This document shows positions 1 to 8,038 of a DNA stretch of 64,000 nt, piece by piece (within the stretch, counting starts at the first letter, position 1; every line of letters starts with the position of its first letter). Position numbers and translations under genes: made by a program. The stretch comes from Prosthecobacter sp. (GTDB taxonomy: Bacteria; Verrucomicrobiota; Verrucomicrobiia; Verrucomicrobiales; Verrucomicrobiaceae). The stretch is from the NCBI GenBank assembly GCA_017853885.1, contig JAFMIR010000013.1, positions 32,547 through 96,546 on the forward strand, in the 5' to 3' direction. Under the pieces are notes generated by a model, which saw nothing but the letters and a program-made list of their open reading frames with translations, did not search any database and had not been told where the DNA came from.

Positions 1-1698
1 ACCACGAACTCTCTCGTCGGTGTTGTGGACAGCGGCTTCCCCATTCTGCTTGCTGATGAGAATGGCAACCGCAGCACCCCAAGCGCTGTCTGTTATGACC
101 ACAATGGTAGCATTCAAGTGGGAAACATAGCGCTGAGACAGCGGGCCTTGAATCCGAGCCGCACCGTTACCTCTGTGAAGCGTCTGATCGGACGCCGTGG
201 CGGCGAGAGCGACTGGCGGCCACACTACAACCTCAGTGAGCTTGGTGTTACACCCGCCGAAGTCTCCGCCGAGATTCTCAAACGGCTCAAAAGCATCGCC
301 GAAAATGCGCTGGAGCAAAATGTCAGCCGCGCTGTCATCACCGTGCCCGCCTTCTTCAATGACGCGCAACGCGCCGCGACGAAGAAAGCAGGTGAGCTAG
401 CCGGCCTCACTGTCGAACGCATCCTCAGCGAGCCCACCGCCGCCGCACTCGCCTACGGCCTCGATAAACTCGACGAGCATCAAAAAGTCGCCGTCTATGA
501 TCTGGGTGGTGGCACCTTCGACATCAGTATTCTCGAGATGCGCGATGGCGTTTTTCAAGTGCTTGCCACTGCCGGCGATACTCAGCTCGGCGGCGACGAC
601 CTCGACCAAGCATTAGCCTGCTTCCTCGCGGAGAAGCTCTCGCGCCCGGCCACCGACCTCCACCTTCTTGAAGCCGCCGAAAGCATCAAAAAACGTCTTT
701 CCACCGATGACACCACGGAGTTTCATGGAGTGACGATCACACGTGGCGACCTCGAAAAGCTGGCCAAACCTTGGCTGGATCGCACTCGACAACACTGCCT
801 TCGAGCTTTGAGCGATGCCAAGATCAAACCCGGCGTTCTCGACGAGGTCATCCTCGTGGGCGGCAGCACACGAATGCCACTGGTACGGCAATTCGTGGCT
901 GAACTCTTCGGTAAAGAACCCAACACGTCACAAAATCCCGACGAAGCGATCGCGCTAGGCGCCACCATTCAGGCTGGCATCCTCGCCGGCAGCCTGCGGC
1001 AGGTGCTGCTGCTCGATGTCACCCCGCTCTCGCTTGGCATCGAGACTTTCGGCGGCTTGATGAACATCATCATCCCGCGAAACACCACCCTCCCCGCGAA
1101 GGCAGGCGAGATGTTCACCAACGCAGTCGCCAACCAAGACATCATGCTCATTCGCATTTTGCAGGGCGAACGGGAGTTGGCGAACGACAACTGGGAACTC
1201 GGCCGTATCGAAGTCCCCTTCCCCGGCGGACCCAAAGGCAGCGCCCGTGTCGGCGTGCAGTTCAGCCTCGATGCCGATGGCATCCTCCACGTCCTTGCTC
1301 GTGATACCGTCACGAACAGTGACACCAACCTTGAGATCCGCGGCACTGCCATCGACGTCGCCGACGAGCGTGTGGAGCAGATGATCGCCGAAAGTATTGA
1401 GTTCGCCTTCGACGACATGAACGAGCGCATCTGGACCGAAGCCAAACTCAAAGCCGAGGAACTCCTCCCCGCCGTGGAAGCCGCCCTCACGCAACTCGGC
1501 GATGCTATCACCGCTGACGAAGCCCAAACCGTCCGCCAGCACGCCGCCAACGTCCGCGAGCTACTCGATGGAACCGATCATGATGCCAAAGCCCTCAAAA
1601 CCGCCACTCAGCTCCTCGACGACGCCACCCAAACCCTCGCCGTCTTGCTTCTCGACCGTGCAATGGAGGAGTCACTAGCCCGGCGGGGCATCCTTTGA
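1..1698 (+). CDS. Hsp70-family chaperone (DnaK/HscA-like), 5' partial
   Basis: ATP-dependent cytoplasmic chaperone. The reading frame is open from base 1 and begins inside the phosphate-1 motif (TTNSLVGVVD), so only about the first ten residues lie outside the window; the GTG at 25 is internal, not the start. Visible Hsp70 landmarks are the block around VPAFFNDAQRAATKKAGE, the phosphate-2 loop GGGTFDISILE, the adenosine motif LVGGSTRMP and the start of the substrate-binding domain (DVTPLSLGIET). The C-terminus is a helical lid that ends without the acidic EEVD-like tail. At about 575 residues in total it is shorter than DnaK (about 640) and closer to HscA-like or accessory Hsp70 proteins. No iscSUA, dnaJ or grpE gene is next to it, so its client cannot be inferred. 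Family is certain; DnaK versus HscA is not. Confidence 0.93.
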   Translation, partial: TTNSLVGVVDSGFPILLADENGNRSTPSAVCYDHNGSIQVGNIALRQRALNPSRTVTSVKRLIGRRGGESDWRPHYNLSELGVTPAEVSAEILKRLKSIAENALEQNVSRAVITVPAFFNDAQRAATKKAGELAGLTVERILSEPTAAALAYGLDKLDEHQKVAVYDLGGGTFDISILEMRDGVFQVLATAGDTQLGGDDLDQALACFLAEKLSRPATDLHLLEAAESIKKRLSTDDTTEFHGVTITRGDLEKLAKPWLDRTRQHCLRALSDAKIKPGVLDEVILVGGSTRMPLVRQFVAELFGKEPNTSQNPDEAIALGATIQAGILAGSLRQVLLLDVTPLSLGIETFGGLMNIIIPRNTTLPAKAGEMFTNAVANQDIMLIRILQGERELANDNWELGRIEVPFPGGPKGSARVGVQFSLDADGILHVLARDTVTNSDTNLEIRGTAIDVADERVEQMIAESIEFAFDDMNERIWTEAKLKAEELLPAVEAALTQLGDAITADEAQTVRQHAANVRELLDGTDHDAKALKTATQLLDDATQTLAVLLLDRAMEESLARRGIL

Positions 1699-1784
1699 AG
1701 AGTTCGCCCATGGGCTTTCATGCCCCATTCCTTGCTTTCGCACCATTCTGCGGCATTTTGACTGCCCCCAAACCTTAAAAAGAC

Positions 1785-3581
1785 ATGTCCAAAGCCTCCG
1801 TTGAAGAAATCAAACTCGCCTCCGCTGGCCTCCGTGGCCAGCTTGCCGAGCTTTTCGCTGACACCAGCACCCCGAACATTCCGGAGGACAGCAATATCCT
1901 CATGAAGCATCACGGGTCCTACCAGCAAGACGACCGCGACTTGCGTGCCCAGCTTTCCAAAGAAAAGAAGGAAAAGGCATGGAGCTTCATGATCCGCAGC
2001 AAGATGCCCGGCGGCCGTATCACCGCCGAACAATGGATGATCCACGACGCCCTTTGCACCAAAGCCATGGGCAACATGCGCCTCACCAACCGCCAAGGCA
2101 TTCAGCTCCATGGCGTGCTCAAAGGCGGCGTGAAGGAAGTCATCAGCAACGTTTGTCACAGCGGCCTTTCCACCATGGGCGCCTGCGGCGACGTCGTGCG
2201 CAACACCATGGGCCCCGCCGCGCCGATCAAGGACGCCGTGCATGCTGATACGCAAAAACTCACCGAAGAGATCAGCCAGCGCTTCCTCTGGCGCAGCTCC
2301 GCCTACGCAGACATCTGGCTCGATGGCGAAAAGCTTGAACCCAACTGGATCAAGGACCCCGAGGTCAATCCCGCCGTGCGCGAGGCCACCAAGGCCACCG
2401 AAGGCGATGACCCAATCTACGGCAAAGTCTATCTGCCGCGCAAATTCAAGATCGGTGTGGCCATCCAGCCACTCAATGACGCGGACATCTACTCGCAAGA
2501 TGTCGGTCTCGTGCCGCATGTCGTGAATGGCGAGGTCGAAGGCTATACCATCACCGTCGGCGGCGGCTTCGGTATGAGCCACGGCCAGCTCAACACGCGC
2601 CCTTTCCTCGGCCAGCCTCTACTTTACGCGAAGCGTGCAAATGTCGTCGATGCCATCGAAGCCATCGTCACCACCCAGCGCGACCACGGCAACCGCACCG
2701 AGCGCAAAAACGCCCGCCTGAAATATACCGTGCAGACCATGGGCCTCGATGGTTTCCGCGCTGAAGTCGTGCGCCGTTTGCCCGGCATCGAGACCTTCCC
2801 GCCAAAGCAGCTGAAATTTAACACCGTCGAAGACAACATGGGCTGGCATGAGCAGGGCGACGGCAAGCTCTACTGCTGCGTTTACGTCAACATGGGCCGC
2901 GTCGTCGATCGCGAAAATGGACCGAAATACCGCTCCTGCTTTGCTGAGATCGCCACCACGCTGAAGCTGCCTCTCATCGTCACACCGAATACGAACCTCA
3001 TCATTGCCGAGGTCGTGCCCGAGCAAAAAGCCTCCGTCGATGCCATCCTCGCCAAACATGGCGTCGTTCACGCTGATGAGGCTGGCTTCACCCGCGCCCG
3101 CAAGGTCGCCCACGCCTGTGTTGCTTTACCAACCTGCGGTTTGAGCCTCAGCGAGTCCGAACGCGCCCTTCCCGGCATTCTCGACAAGATCGACCCGATC
3201 CTGAAGGAGCTGGGCCTAGAAGACGAGCCCATCCTCTTCCGCATGACTGGTTGCCCCAATGGCTGCGGCCGCCCCTACAACGCCGATTTCGGTTTCGTGG
3301 GCCGTGCGCCGAACAAATACGCGATGTTCGTCGGTGGCAGCATCCGCGGCAACGCGCTCGCCGGCCTCGAATTCAAATCCGTGCTCGGTGACGAGATCCC
3401 CGGCAAGGTCCGCACCTTCCTAGAAGCCTTCAAAGCCGAGCGCCAGCCTGGCGAACTCTTCGCCGACTGGTTCGCACGCACCCGAACCAAGGGTGAAGCC
3501 CCGACGCCTGAGCAATTCCACATTGAACTCGCCGAACGTGCCGCCAAGCTCGCCGGTGAGAAGGTGGAAGCGGCAGGATAA
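1785..3581 (+). CDS. cysI: Assimilatory sulfite reductase, hemoprotein (beta) subunit
   Basis: Cytoplasmic enzyme that reduces sulfite to sulfide with six electrons for cysteine synthesis. The 598 residues hold two nitrite/sulfite reductase ferredoxin-like half-domains and siroheme-binding repeats. The four ligands of the coupled 4Fe-4S/siroheme centre are visible as C445-x5-C451 (CVALPTC) and C490-x3-C494 (CPNGC). The N-terminal stretch SNILMKHHGSYQQDDRD and the phrase AWSFMIRSKMPGGRIT are typical of the NADPH-type hemoprotein CysI rather than of ferredoxin-nitrite reductase. No flavoprotein subunit (cysJ) or other cys gene is adjacent, so the electron donor is unknown; it could be ferredoxin. 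The gene is monocistronic, 86 bp after the Hsp70 gene, and ends before a palindromic element and a terminator. Confidence 0.93.
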   Translation: MSKASVEEIKLASAGLRGQLAELFADTSTPNIPEDSNILMKHHGSYQQDDRDLRAQLSKEKKEKAWSFMIRSKMPGGRITAEQWMIHDALCTKAMGNMRLTNRQGIQLHGVLKGGVKEVISNVCHSGLSTMGACGDVVRNTMGPAAPIKDAVHADTQKLTEEISQRFLWRSSAYADIWLDGEKLEPNWIKDPEVNPAVREATKATEGDDPIYGKVYLPRKFKIGVAIQPLNDADIYSQDVGLVPHVVNGEVEGYTITVGGGFGMSHGQLNTRPFLGQPLLYAKRANVVDAIEAIVTTQRDHGNRTERKNARLKYTVQTMGLDGFRAEVVRRLPGIETFPPKQLKFNTVEDNMGWHEQGDGKLYCCVYVNMGRVVDRENGPKYRSCFAEIATTLKLPLIVTPNTNLIIAEVVPEQKASVDAILAKHGVVHADEAGFTRARKVAHACVALPTCGLSLSESERALPGILDKIDPILKELGLEDEPILFRMTGCPNGCGRPYNADFGFVGRAPNKYAMFVGGSIRGNALAGLEFKSVLGDEIPGKVRTFLEAFKAERQPGELFADWFARTRTKGEAPTPEQFHIELAERAAKLAGEKVEAAG

Positions 3582-3596
3582 GGCCTACCTTCCAAA

Positions 3597-3763
3597 TAGA
3601 CCGTTTCTCAAAAAGAATGTCTGAAATGACCGGCGAGCGCGGCGGCTTCAGTGGCAAGGAAAGAGCGAGGATGCTATTGGGACAATAGCTGACGAGCGAA
3701 TGACGCCGCCAATGAGGCTGCCCCGCCGCCGGGAATCTGACAGACATTTTGAGAACCGGTCTA
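3597..3763. repeat. 167-bp imperfect palindrome, MITE-like or structured RNA
   Basis: The ends are near-perfect inverted repeats: 3597-3623 begins TAGACCGTTTCTCAAAA and the complement of 3741-3763 begins TAGACCGGTTCTCAAAA; both then run into TGTCTG, with one mismatch and a 4-nt insertion in the left arm. At the exact centre is a perfect hairpin (GCTATTG, loop GGA, CAATAGC; 3673-3689), and the flanks between can also be partly paired. No gene fits inside. This is what a non-autonomous transposable element or a long bacterial palindromic repeat looks like. No obvious target-site duplication is present. Confidence 0.6.
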
Positions 3764-3776
3764 GATTCATTCACCC

Positions 3777-3808
3777 AAAACGGGACGAGCCTTCGCTCGT
3801 CCCGTTTT
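3777..3808. terminator. Bidirectional rho-independent terminator between cysI and sufD
   Basis: A perfect 14-bp stem, AAAACGGGACGAGC, loop CTTC, GCTCGTCCCGTTTT. The A-run on one side and T-run on the other let it serve both convergent genes: cysI from the left and sufD, which ends at 3821, from the right. Confidence 0.9.
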
Positions 3809-3820
3809 GTTTGATGAAAC

Positions 3821-5128
3821 TCACTCCGCCTTGAGCAGCTTCTCGTCGATGCGCGCGACGAGCGTGTCGAGCACCTCGCTATTGCCGAAGCGTTCGATGA
3901 CGTCGGCGAGGAAGCCTTCGACGATGAGGCGGCGGCTTTCGGTGTCGGGGATGCCGCGAGCTTTCAGGTAGAAGAGCTCTTCATCGGCGATGGGACCACT
4001 GGTGCTGCCATGGCTGCATTTGACCTGATCGGCATTGATTTCGAGACCAGGAAGGCTGTTGGCCTCGGCTTCATTGCTGTTGAGCAGGTTGCGACACGTT
4101 TGATAGGCATCGGTGTAGTGGGCGCCTTCATCGACGATGATGAGGCCACTGAAAACGGTGCGCGATTTGCCATAGAGGGCGTTTTTGTAGAGCAGGTCGC
4201 TGGTGGCACGCGGAGCTTTGTGACGCTGAAGCGTGCGCTGATCGACGATTTGATCACCGATGGGCAAACTGACGCTGAGCATGTCGCTGCGGGCACCCTG
4301 GCCGACGAGATCGCTGACGCTCTCGCTGCGGCTGAAGGCGGCACCGAGCTGCACCTGGAAGCTTTTCACGCTGGCATCCCGTCCGGCGGTGATGCTGGAA
4401 AGATGAAGCGCCTGGGCGTCATCGGCCAGCTCCTGGCAGGCGGCGTAGGTGATCTGGCTGCCGCTACCGCCGACGAGATCGGCGATGGCGATGCTGAGGC
4501 CGCCTTCCCCTTCGAGGCTGCGGTAATGATCGACGACACTGACCTGCGCATGGTCGCCCGTGACGACGAGCGTGTGCGGGAAGATGGCGGCGTGGTCGCC
4601 GACGACCCAGTGGAAGACTTCAATGGGCTTTTCGATGACGACGTTCTTCGGCACGATGATGACGGTACCCGCTTTGACATGCGCGAGGTGCAATGCGGCA
4701 AATTTATTCGAGCCCAGAGCTTGTTCGCCCTTCATGAAATGCTGCTGGAGGACGGCTTCATGCGATTTCAGGGCTTCCTCGAAGCTCACGCACACAACGT
4801 CGGCGGGAAGACTGTTCGTGTCGGATTCGATGAGCGTGTCATTCACGAAGACAAATCGTGCGGCGCGTTCTTTGAGGCCTTCGGTGGCTGCGAGCGCGGC
4901 TTTCGACTGCTCGGCGGTCGGTGTTTTAGCCTGAGCGTGGTCGGCGAGCTCGATCTTCTTCGCGTTCGAGTAGCGCCAGTGCTCGTCATTGAGGCCGGGA
5001 AGCGGCAGGGACTGGAATTCGGTCCAGGCGGCTTCTGAGCGAATGCGGAACCAGTCAGGCGTGGAGGTGCTACGAGCAGGTGTGGTGGAGAGAAGGCCAG
5101 TGGAGGTCTCGGAGGAAGCAGTAGGCAT
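3821..5128 (-). CDS. sufD: Fe-S cluster assembly protein SufD
   Basis: Scaffold partner in the cytoplasmic SufBCD complex that builds Fe-S clusters. The 435 residues match the family length. The protein has a variable N-terminal helical part (DEHWRYSNAKKI, typical of SufD) and a beta-helix core, and its C-terminal segment CSHGSTSGPIADEELFYLKARGIP carries the conserved CxHGxT...D.E..FYL..RG signature. It is the last gene of the fur-family-sufC-sufB-sufD operon, 48 bp after sufB, and is followed by the terminator at 3777-3808. sufS and sufE/sufU are not in the operon, so the cysteine desulfurase must be encoded elsewhere. Confidence 0.93.
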   Translation of the reverse strand: MPTASSETSTGLLSTTPARSTSTPDWFRIRSEAAWTEFQSLPLPGLNDEHWRYSNAKKIELADHAQAKTPTAEQSKAALAATEGLKERAARFVFVNDTLIESDTNSLPADVVCVSFEEALKSHEAVLQQHFMKGEQALGSNKFAALHLAHVKAGTVIIVPKNVVIEKPIEVFHWVVGDHAAIFPHTLVVTGDHAQVSVVDHYRSLEGEGGLSIAIADLVGGSGSQITYAACQELADDAQALHLSSITAGRDASVKSFQVQLGAAFSRSESVSDLVGQGARSDMLSVSLPIGDQIVDQRTLQRHKAPRATSDLLYKNALYGKSRTVFSGLIIVDEGAHYTDAYQTCRNLLNSNEAEANSLPGLEINADQVKCSHGSTSGPIADEELFYLKARGIPDTESRRLIVEGFLADVIERFGNSEVLDTLVARIDEKLLKAE

Positions 5129-5176
5129 TGAGCGAGAAAAGTAGCGAATGGCGAATTCAGAGTGTCGAATGCAATG

Positions 5177-6625
5177 TCAGCCAACACTGCCTTCCATTTC
5201 GAGGTCGATAAGCCGTTTCAGCTCGACGCTGTATTCCATGGGGAATTCCTTCACGAGGTCGTTGATGAAACCATTAACGGACAAGCTCATGGCTTCGGCT
5301 TCGGTGAGGCCGCGTTGCATGAGGTAGAAGATTTGGTCGGCGCTGACCTGGCTGACGCTGGCCTCATGCTGGGTGGCGTGCTGGTTGCCGCGGACGCTGA
5401 TGGCGGGGTAGGTGTCGGTGCGGCTGTTGGGGTTGATGAGCAGGGCGTCGCACTCGGTGTTGTTTTTGCAGCCTTTGAGGTGCTTGGGGATGTGCACGAG
5501 GCCGCGGTAGGTGGCGCGACCTTCGCCGATGCTGATGGATTTGCTGATGACGTTGCTGGTGGTATCGTCGGCAGCGTGGACCATTTTGGCGCCGGTGTCC
5601 TGATGCTGGCCGCTGTTGGCCAGAGCAATGCTGATGACCTCGCCACGGGCGCGGCGGCCTTTCATGATGACGCCGGGGTATTTCATGGTGAGGCGGCTGC
5701 CGATGTTGCAGTCGATCCAGCGCACTTCGGCGTCTTCGTGGGCGATGCCGCGCTTGGTGACGAGGTTGAAGACGTTGCTGCTCCAGTTCTGCACGGTGAC
5801 GTATTGGATCTTCGCGCCTTTCATGGCGACGAGTTCGACGACGGCGCTGTGCAGCGTGGCGGTCTCAAACTTCGGCGCGGTGCAGCCTTCCATGTACATC
5901 ACTTCCGCGCCTTCATCGGCGATGATGAGCGTGCGCTCGAACTGGCCGAACTGCTCGCTGTTGATGCGGAAGTAGGCCTGAAGCGGATGCTTCACCTTCA
6001 CGCCGGGCGGCACGTAGATGAACGAGCCGCCGCTGAAGACGGCGCTGTTGAGCGCGGAGAATTTGTTGTCGCCGGTGGGGATGACCTTGCCGAACCACTT
6101 CTTGAAGATCTCGGGGTATTTGTGCAGGCCTTCGGTGCTGTTGACGAAGATGACGCCCTGCTCCTCGACGGCGGCTTTGATGTTCGAGTAGGCGGCCTCG
6201 CTGTCATACTGCGCCTCGACGCCGGCGAGGAACTTTCTTTCTTGCTCAGGAATGCCGAGACGATCGAAGGTCTTCTTCACGTCCTCGGGCACTTCGTCCC
6301 AGGAGCGCTTCGGCTTCTGGCCGTCGCTGAGGTAGTAGCGGAACTCGTCGAACTTGATGTTTTCGAGGTCCTTCGTGGCCCAATGCGTGGGCATGGGCTT
6401 TTCCTGGAAGACCTTCAAGGCTTTGTGCCGGAACTCACGGATCCAATCGGGATCGCCCTTCACATCGGCGATGTAGTCGATGGTCTTTTCGGTGATGCCG
6501 AAGCCGGAGTCGAACTTGTTGCGCTCGGGGAAGGTGAAGTCGCCGACGCTATCGACGCGGATGTCGGAGATGTCGTTGGCTTCCGTGACGGGAAGTTCGA
6601 GGGTGGAGTCAGGGGCGGAGACCAT
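5177..6625 (-). CDS. sufB: Fe-S cluster assembly protein SufB
   Basis: Main scaffold on which the nascent Fe-S cluster is assembled in the SufBC2D complex. The 482 residues are full length and highly conserved: the N-terminal [19 protein letters not shown] region, the central beta-helix with MYMEGCTAP (the cysteine equivalent to the sulfur-accepting one) and the C-terminal [20 protein letters not shown]. It lies 29 bp after sufC and 48 bp before sufD in one transcript. The ATG at 6625 gives the usual N-terminus, so the start is well supported. Confidence 0.97.
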   Translation of the reverse strand: MVSAPDSTLELPVTEANDISDIRVDSVGDFTFPERNKFDSGFGITEKTIDYIADVKGDPDWIREFRHKALKVFQEKPMPTHWATKDLENIKFDEFRYYLSDGQKPKRSWDEVPEDVKKTFDRLGIPEQERKFLAGVEAQYDSEAAYSNIKAAVEEQGVIFVNSTEGLHKYPEIFKKWFGKVIPTGDNKFSALNSAVFSGGSFIYVPPGVKVKHPLQAYFRINSEQFGQFERTLIIADEGAEVMYMEGCTAPKFETATLHSAVVELVAMKGAKIQYVTVQNWSSNVFNLVTKRGIAHEDAEVRWIDCNIGSRLTMKYPGVIMKGRRARGEVISIALANSGQHQDTGAKMVHAADDTTSNVISKSISIGEGRATYRGLVHIPKHLKGCKNNTECDALLINPNSRTDTYPAISVRGNQHATQHEASVSQVSADQIFYLMQRGLTEAEAMSLSVNGFINDLVKEFPMEYSVELKRLIDLEMEGSVG

Positions 6626-6654
6626 AATGATAAAGTTGGAGGGTTTCAGAGCAC

Positions 6655-7413
6655 TTATGCAGCAGCGGCCAAAGGCTCCTCAGTCACCCAGTCGTAGCCG
6701 CGTTCTTCGAGTTCGAGGGAGAGCTCTTTGCCGCCGGTTTTGACGATGCGGCCGTCTTTGAGGACGTGGACGATATCGGGCTGGATGTAGTTCAGCAGGC
6801 GCTGGTAGTGGGTGATGACGAGGAAGCCGCGGTTCTCGCTGCGCATGGCGTTCACACCGCGGGAGACGATCTTGAGGGCGTCGATGTCGAGGCCGGAGTC
6901 GGTTTCGTCGAGGATGGCGTATTTCGGCTCCAGCATCATGAGCTGGAGGATCTCGTTGCGCTTCTTTTCACCGCCGGAGAAGCCTTCATTCACGCTGCGG
7001 CTGGTGAAGCTGCGGTCCATCTCGAGCTGGTCCATGCGGGCGTAGAGCTGCTTGTAGAACTTCACGGCATCGATGTCCTCGCCCTTCGGCAGGCGGGCCT
7101 TCAGCGCGGCGCGGAGGAAGTTGGCGTTGCTGACGCCGGGGATCTCATGCGGATACTGGAAGGCGAGGAACAGACCGGCGCGGCTGCGAGCATCGACGGC
7201 CATGTCCAGGATGTTTTCGCCATCGAGGAGGACCTCGCCGCTGGTGACTTCGTAGTCTTCGTGGCCGCAGAGGACCTTGCTCAGCGTGCTCTTGCCAGAG
7301 CCGTTCGGGCCCATGATGGCGTGAACTTCACCGGGCTTGATGATGAGGTTCAGGCCTTTGAGGATTTCGCGGCCAGGAATCTGAGCGTGGAGGTCTTTGA
7401 TCTCGAGTGACAT
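6655..7413 (-). CDS. sufC: Fe-S cluster assembly ATPase SufC
   Basis: ABC-type ATPase that drives conformational change of the SufBD scaffold; it is cytoplasmic and has no membrane domain. The 252 residues contain Walker A GPNGSGKS (residues 35-42), the SufC-type signature [11 protein letters not shown], and Walker B with the unusual D-loop region [15 protein letters not shown] that is diagnostic of SufC. It starts 39 bp after the Fur-family gene and is followed by sufB, placing it second in the operon. Confidence 0.96.
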   Translation of the reverse strand: MSLEIKDLHAQIPGREILKGLNLIIKPGEVHAIMGPNGSGKSTLSKVLCGHEDYEVTSGEVLLDGENILDMAVDARSRAGLFLAFQYPHEIPGVSNANFLRAALKARLPKGEDIDAVKFYKQLYARMDQLEMDRSFTSRSVNEGFSGGEKKRNEILQLMMLEPKYAILDETDSGLDIDALKIVSRGVNAMRSENRGFLVITHYQRLLNYIQPDIVHVLKDGRIVKTGGKELSLELEERGYDWVTEEPLAAAA

Positions 7414-7452
7414 GTCGTGGGTGGTGGCGGGGAAAAAATGAGGAATGACGAA

Positions 7453-7911
7453 CTACTTCGCCGCGCAGGCATCGCAGGTGCCGTGGATGGCGAGGTCGGT
7501 GCGGGTGATGCGGGTGCCTTTGGGGAGGTTCCAGAACTTGGCGGGGTCAAAATCGGTGGCCGGGTGGGCGTCGATGACTTTGCCGCAGGTTTCGCAGTGG
7601 AAATGAACGTGCTCGTGGAGGTTCGCGCAGTAGCGGGACTGGCCGCGCTCGAGGTGGACCTGCTTGATCAGCCCGGCGGAGGTGAGGTGGTCGAGGCAGT
7701 TGTAAACCGTGGCCAAAGAGATGCCGGGGGAGCGGGCCTTCACGCGATCGAGGATGTCGTAGGCCGTGGGGTGGTCCGTGGAGGCGGCGAGCACATCGAA
7801 AACCTCGCGGCGGTGGGGTGTGAGGCGCACATCGGCACCGAGGACGGCCATGCGGCACTCGAGGCCGGTGGGCTTCGAAGGGACACGGGTGGAGGTGGCA
7901 GAGGGTGTCAT
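7453..7911 (-). CDS. Fur-family metal/peroxide-sensing repressor of the suf operon
   Basis: A 152-residue Fur/PerR-like DNA-binding regulator. The N-terminal half is a winged helix (residues about 28-90, with LTPHRREVFDVL and the recognition region SLATVYNCLDHL). The C-terminal half carries the metal-binding dimerisation domain with HVHFHCETCGK (C106, C109) and a second pair CDAC (C146, C149), the structural zinc site of PerR/Fur proteins. It is the first gene of the operon with sufCBD, and a 27-bp palindrome lies 11 bp upstream of its ATG, so autoregulation plus control of suf is the natural inference. PerR-like, Fur-like or an Fe-S-sensing role cannot be separated from sequence alone. It replaces the IscR/SufR regulators used in many other bacteria. 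Confidence 0.88.
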   Translation of the reverse strand: MTPSATSTRVPSKPTGLECRMAVLGADVRLTPHRREVFDVLAASTDHPTAYDILDRVKARSPGISLATVYNCLDHLTSAGLIKQVHLERGQSRYCANLHEHVHFHCETCGKVIDAHPATDFDPAKFWNLPKGTRITRTDLAIHGTCDACAAK

Positions 7912-7921
7912 GACGGCTCTG

Positions 7922-7948
7922 GCTTTAGAATTGGAATGATTCTAAAGC
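7922..7948. promoter_or_regulatory. Predicted Fur-family operator for the suf operon
   Basis: Perfect inverted repeat with 10-bp arms, GCTTTAGAAT and ATTCTAAAGC, separated by TGGAATG. It resembles extended Fur/PerR boxes (TTAGAAT...ATTCTAA) and lies immediately upstream of the Fur-family start at 7911. A -10-like TAGAAT falls within the promoter-distal arm as read on the minus strand, consistent with repression by promoter occlusion. Confidence 0.75.
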
Positions 7949-8038
7949 AAGTCACAAGATGCCTAGACCCATTCTCACAATGTCTATCTGACTCCCGTCG
8001 GTGGGGCTGTTTTGCATTGGGTGGGCCTGATGTGCCGG

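Noticed and set aside
4010..5038. 342-codon plus-strand frame
   Set aside because: Exactly antisense to sufD; the glycine/aspartate-rich translation is the usual shadow of a high-GC gene.
5162..6697. 511-codon plus-strand frame
   Set aside because: Antisense to sufB, which is a certain gene; the translation has no domain and is biased in composition.
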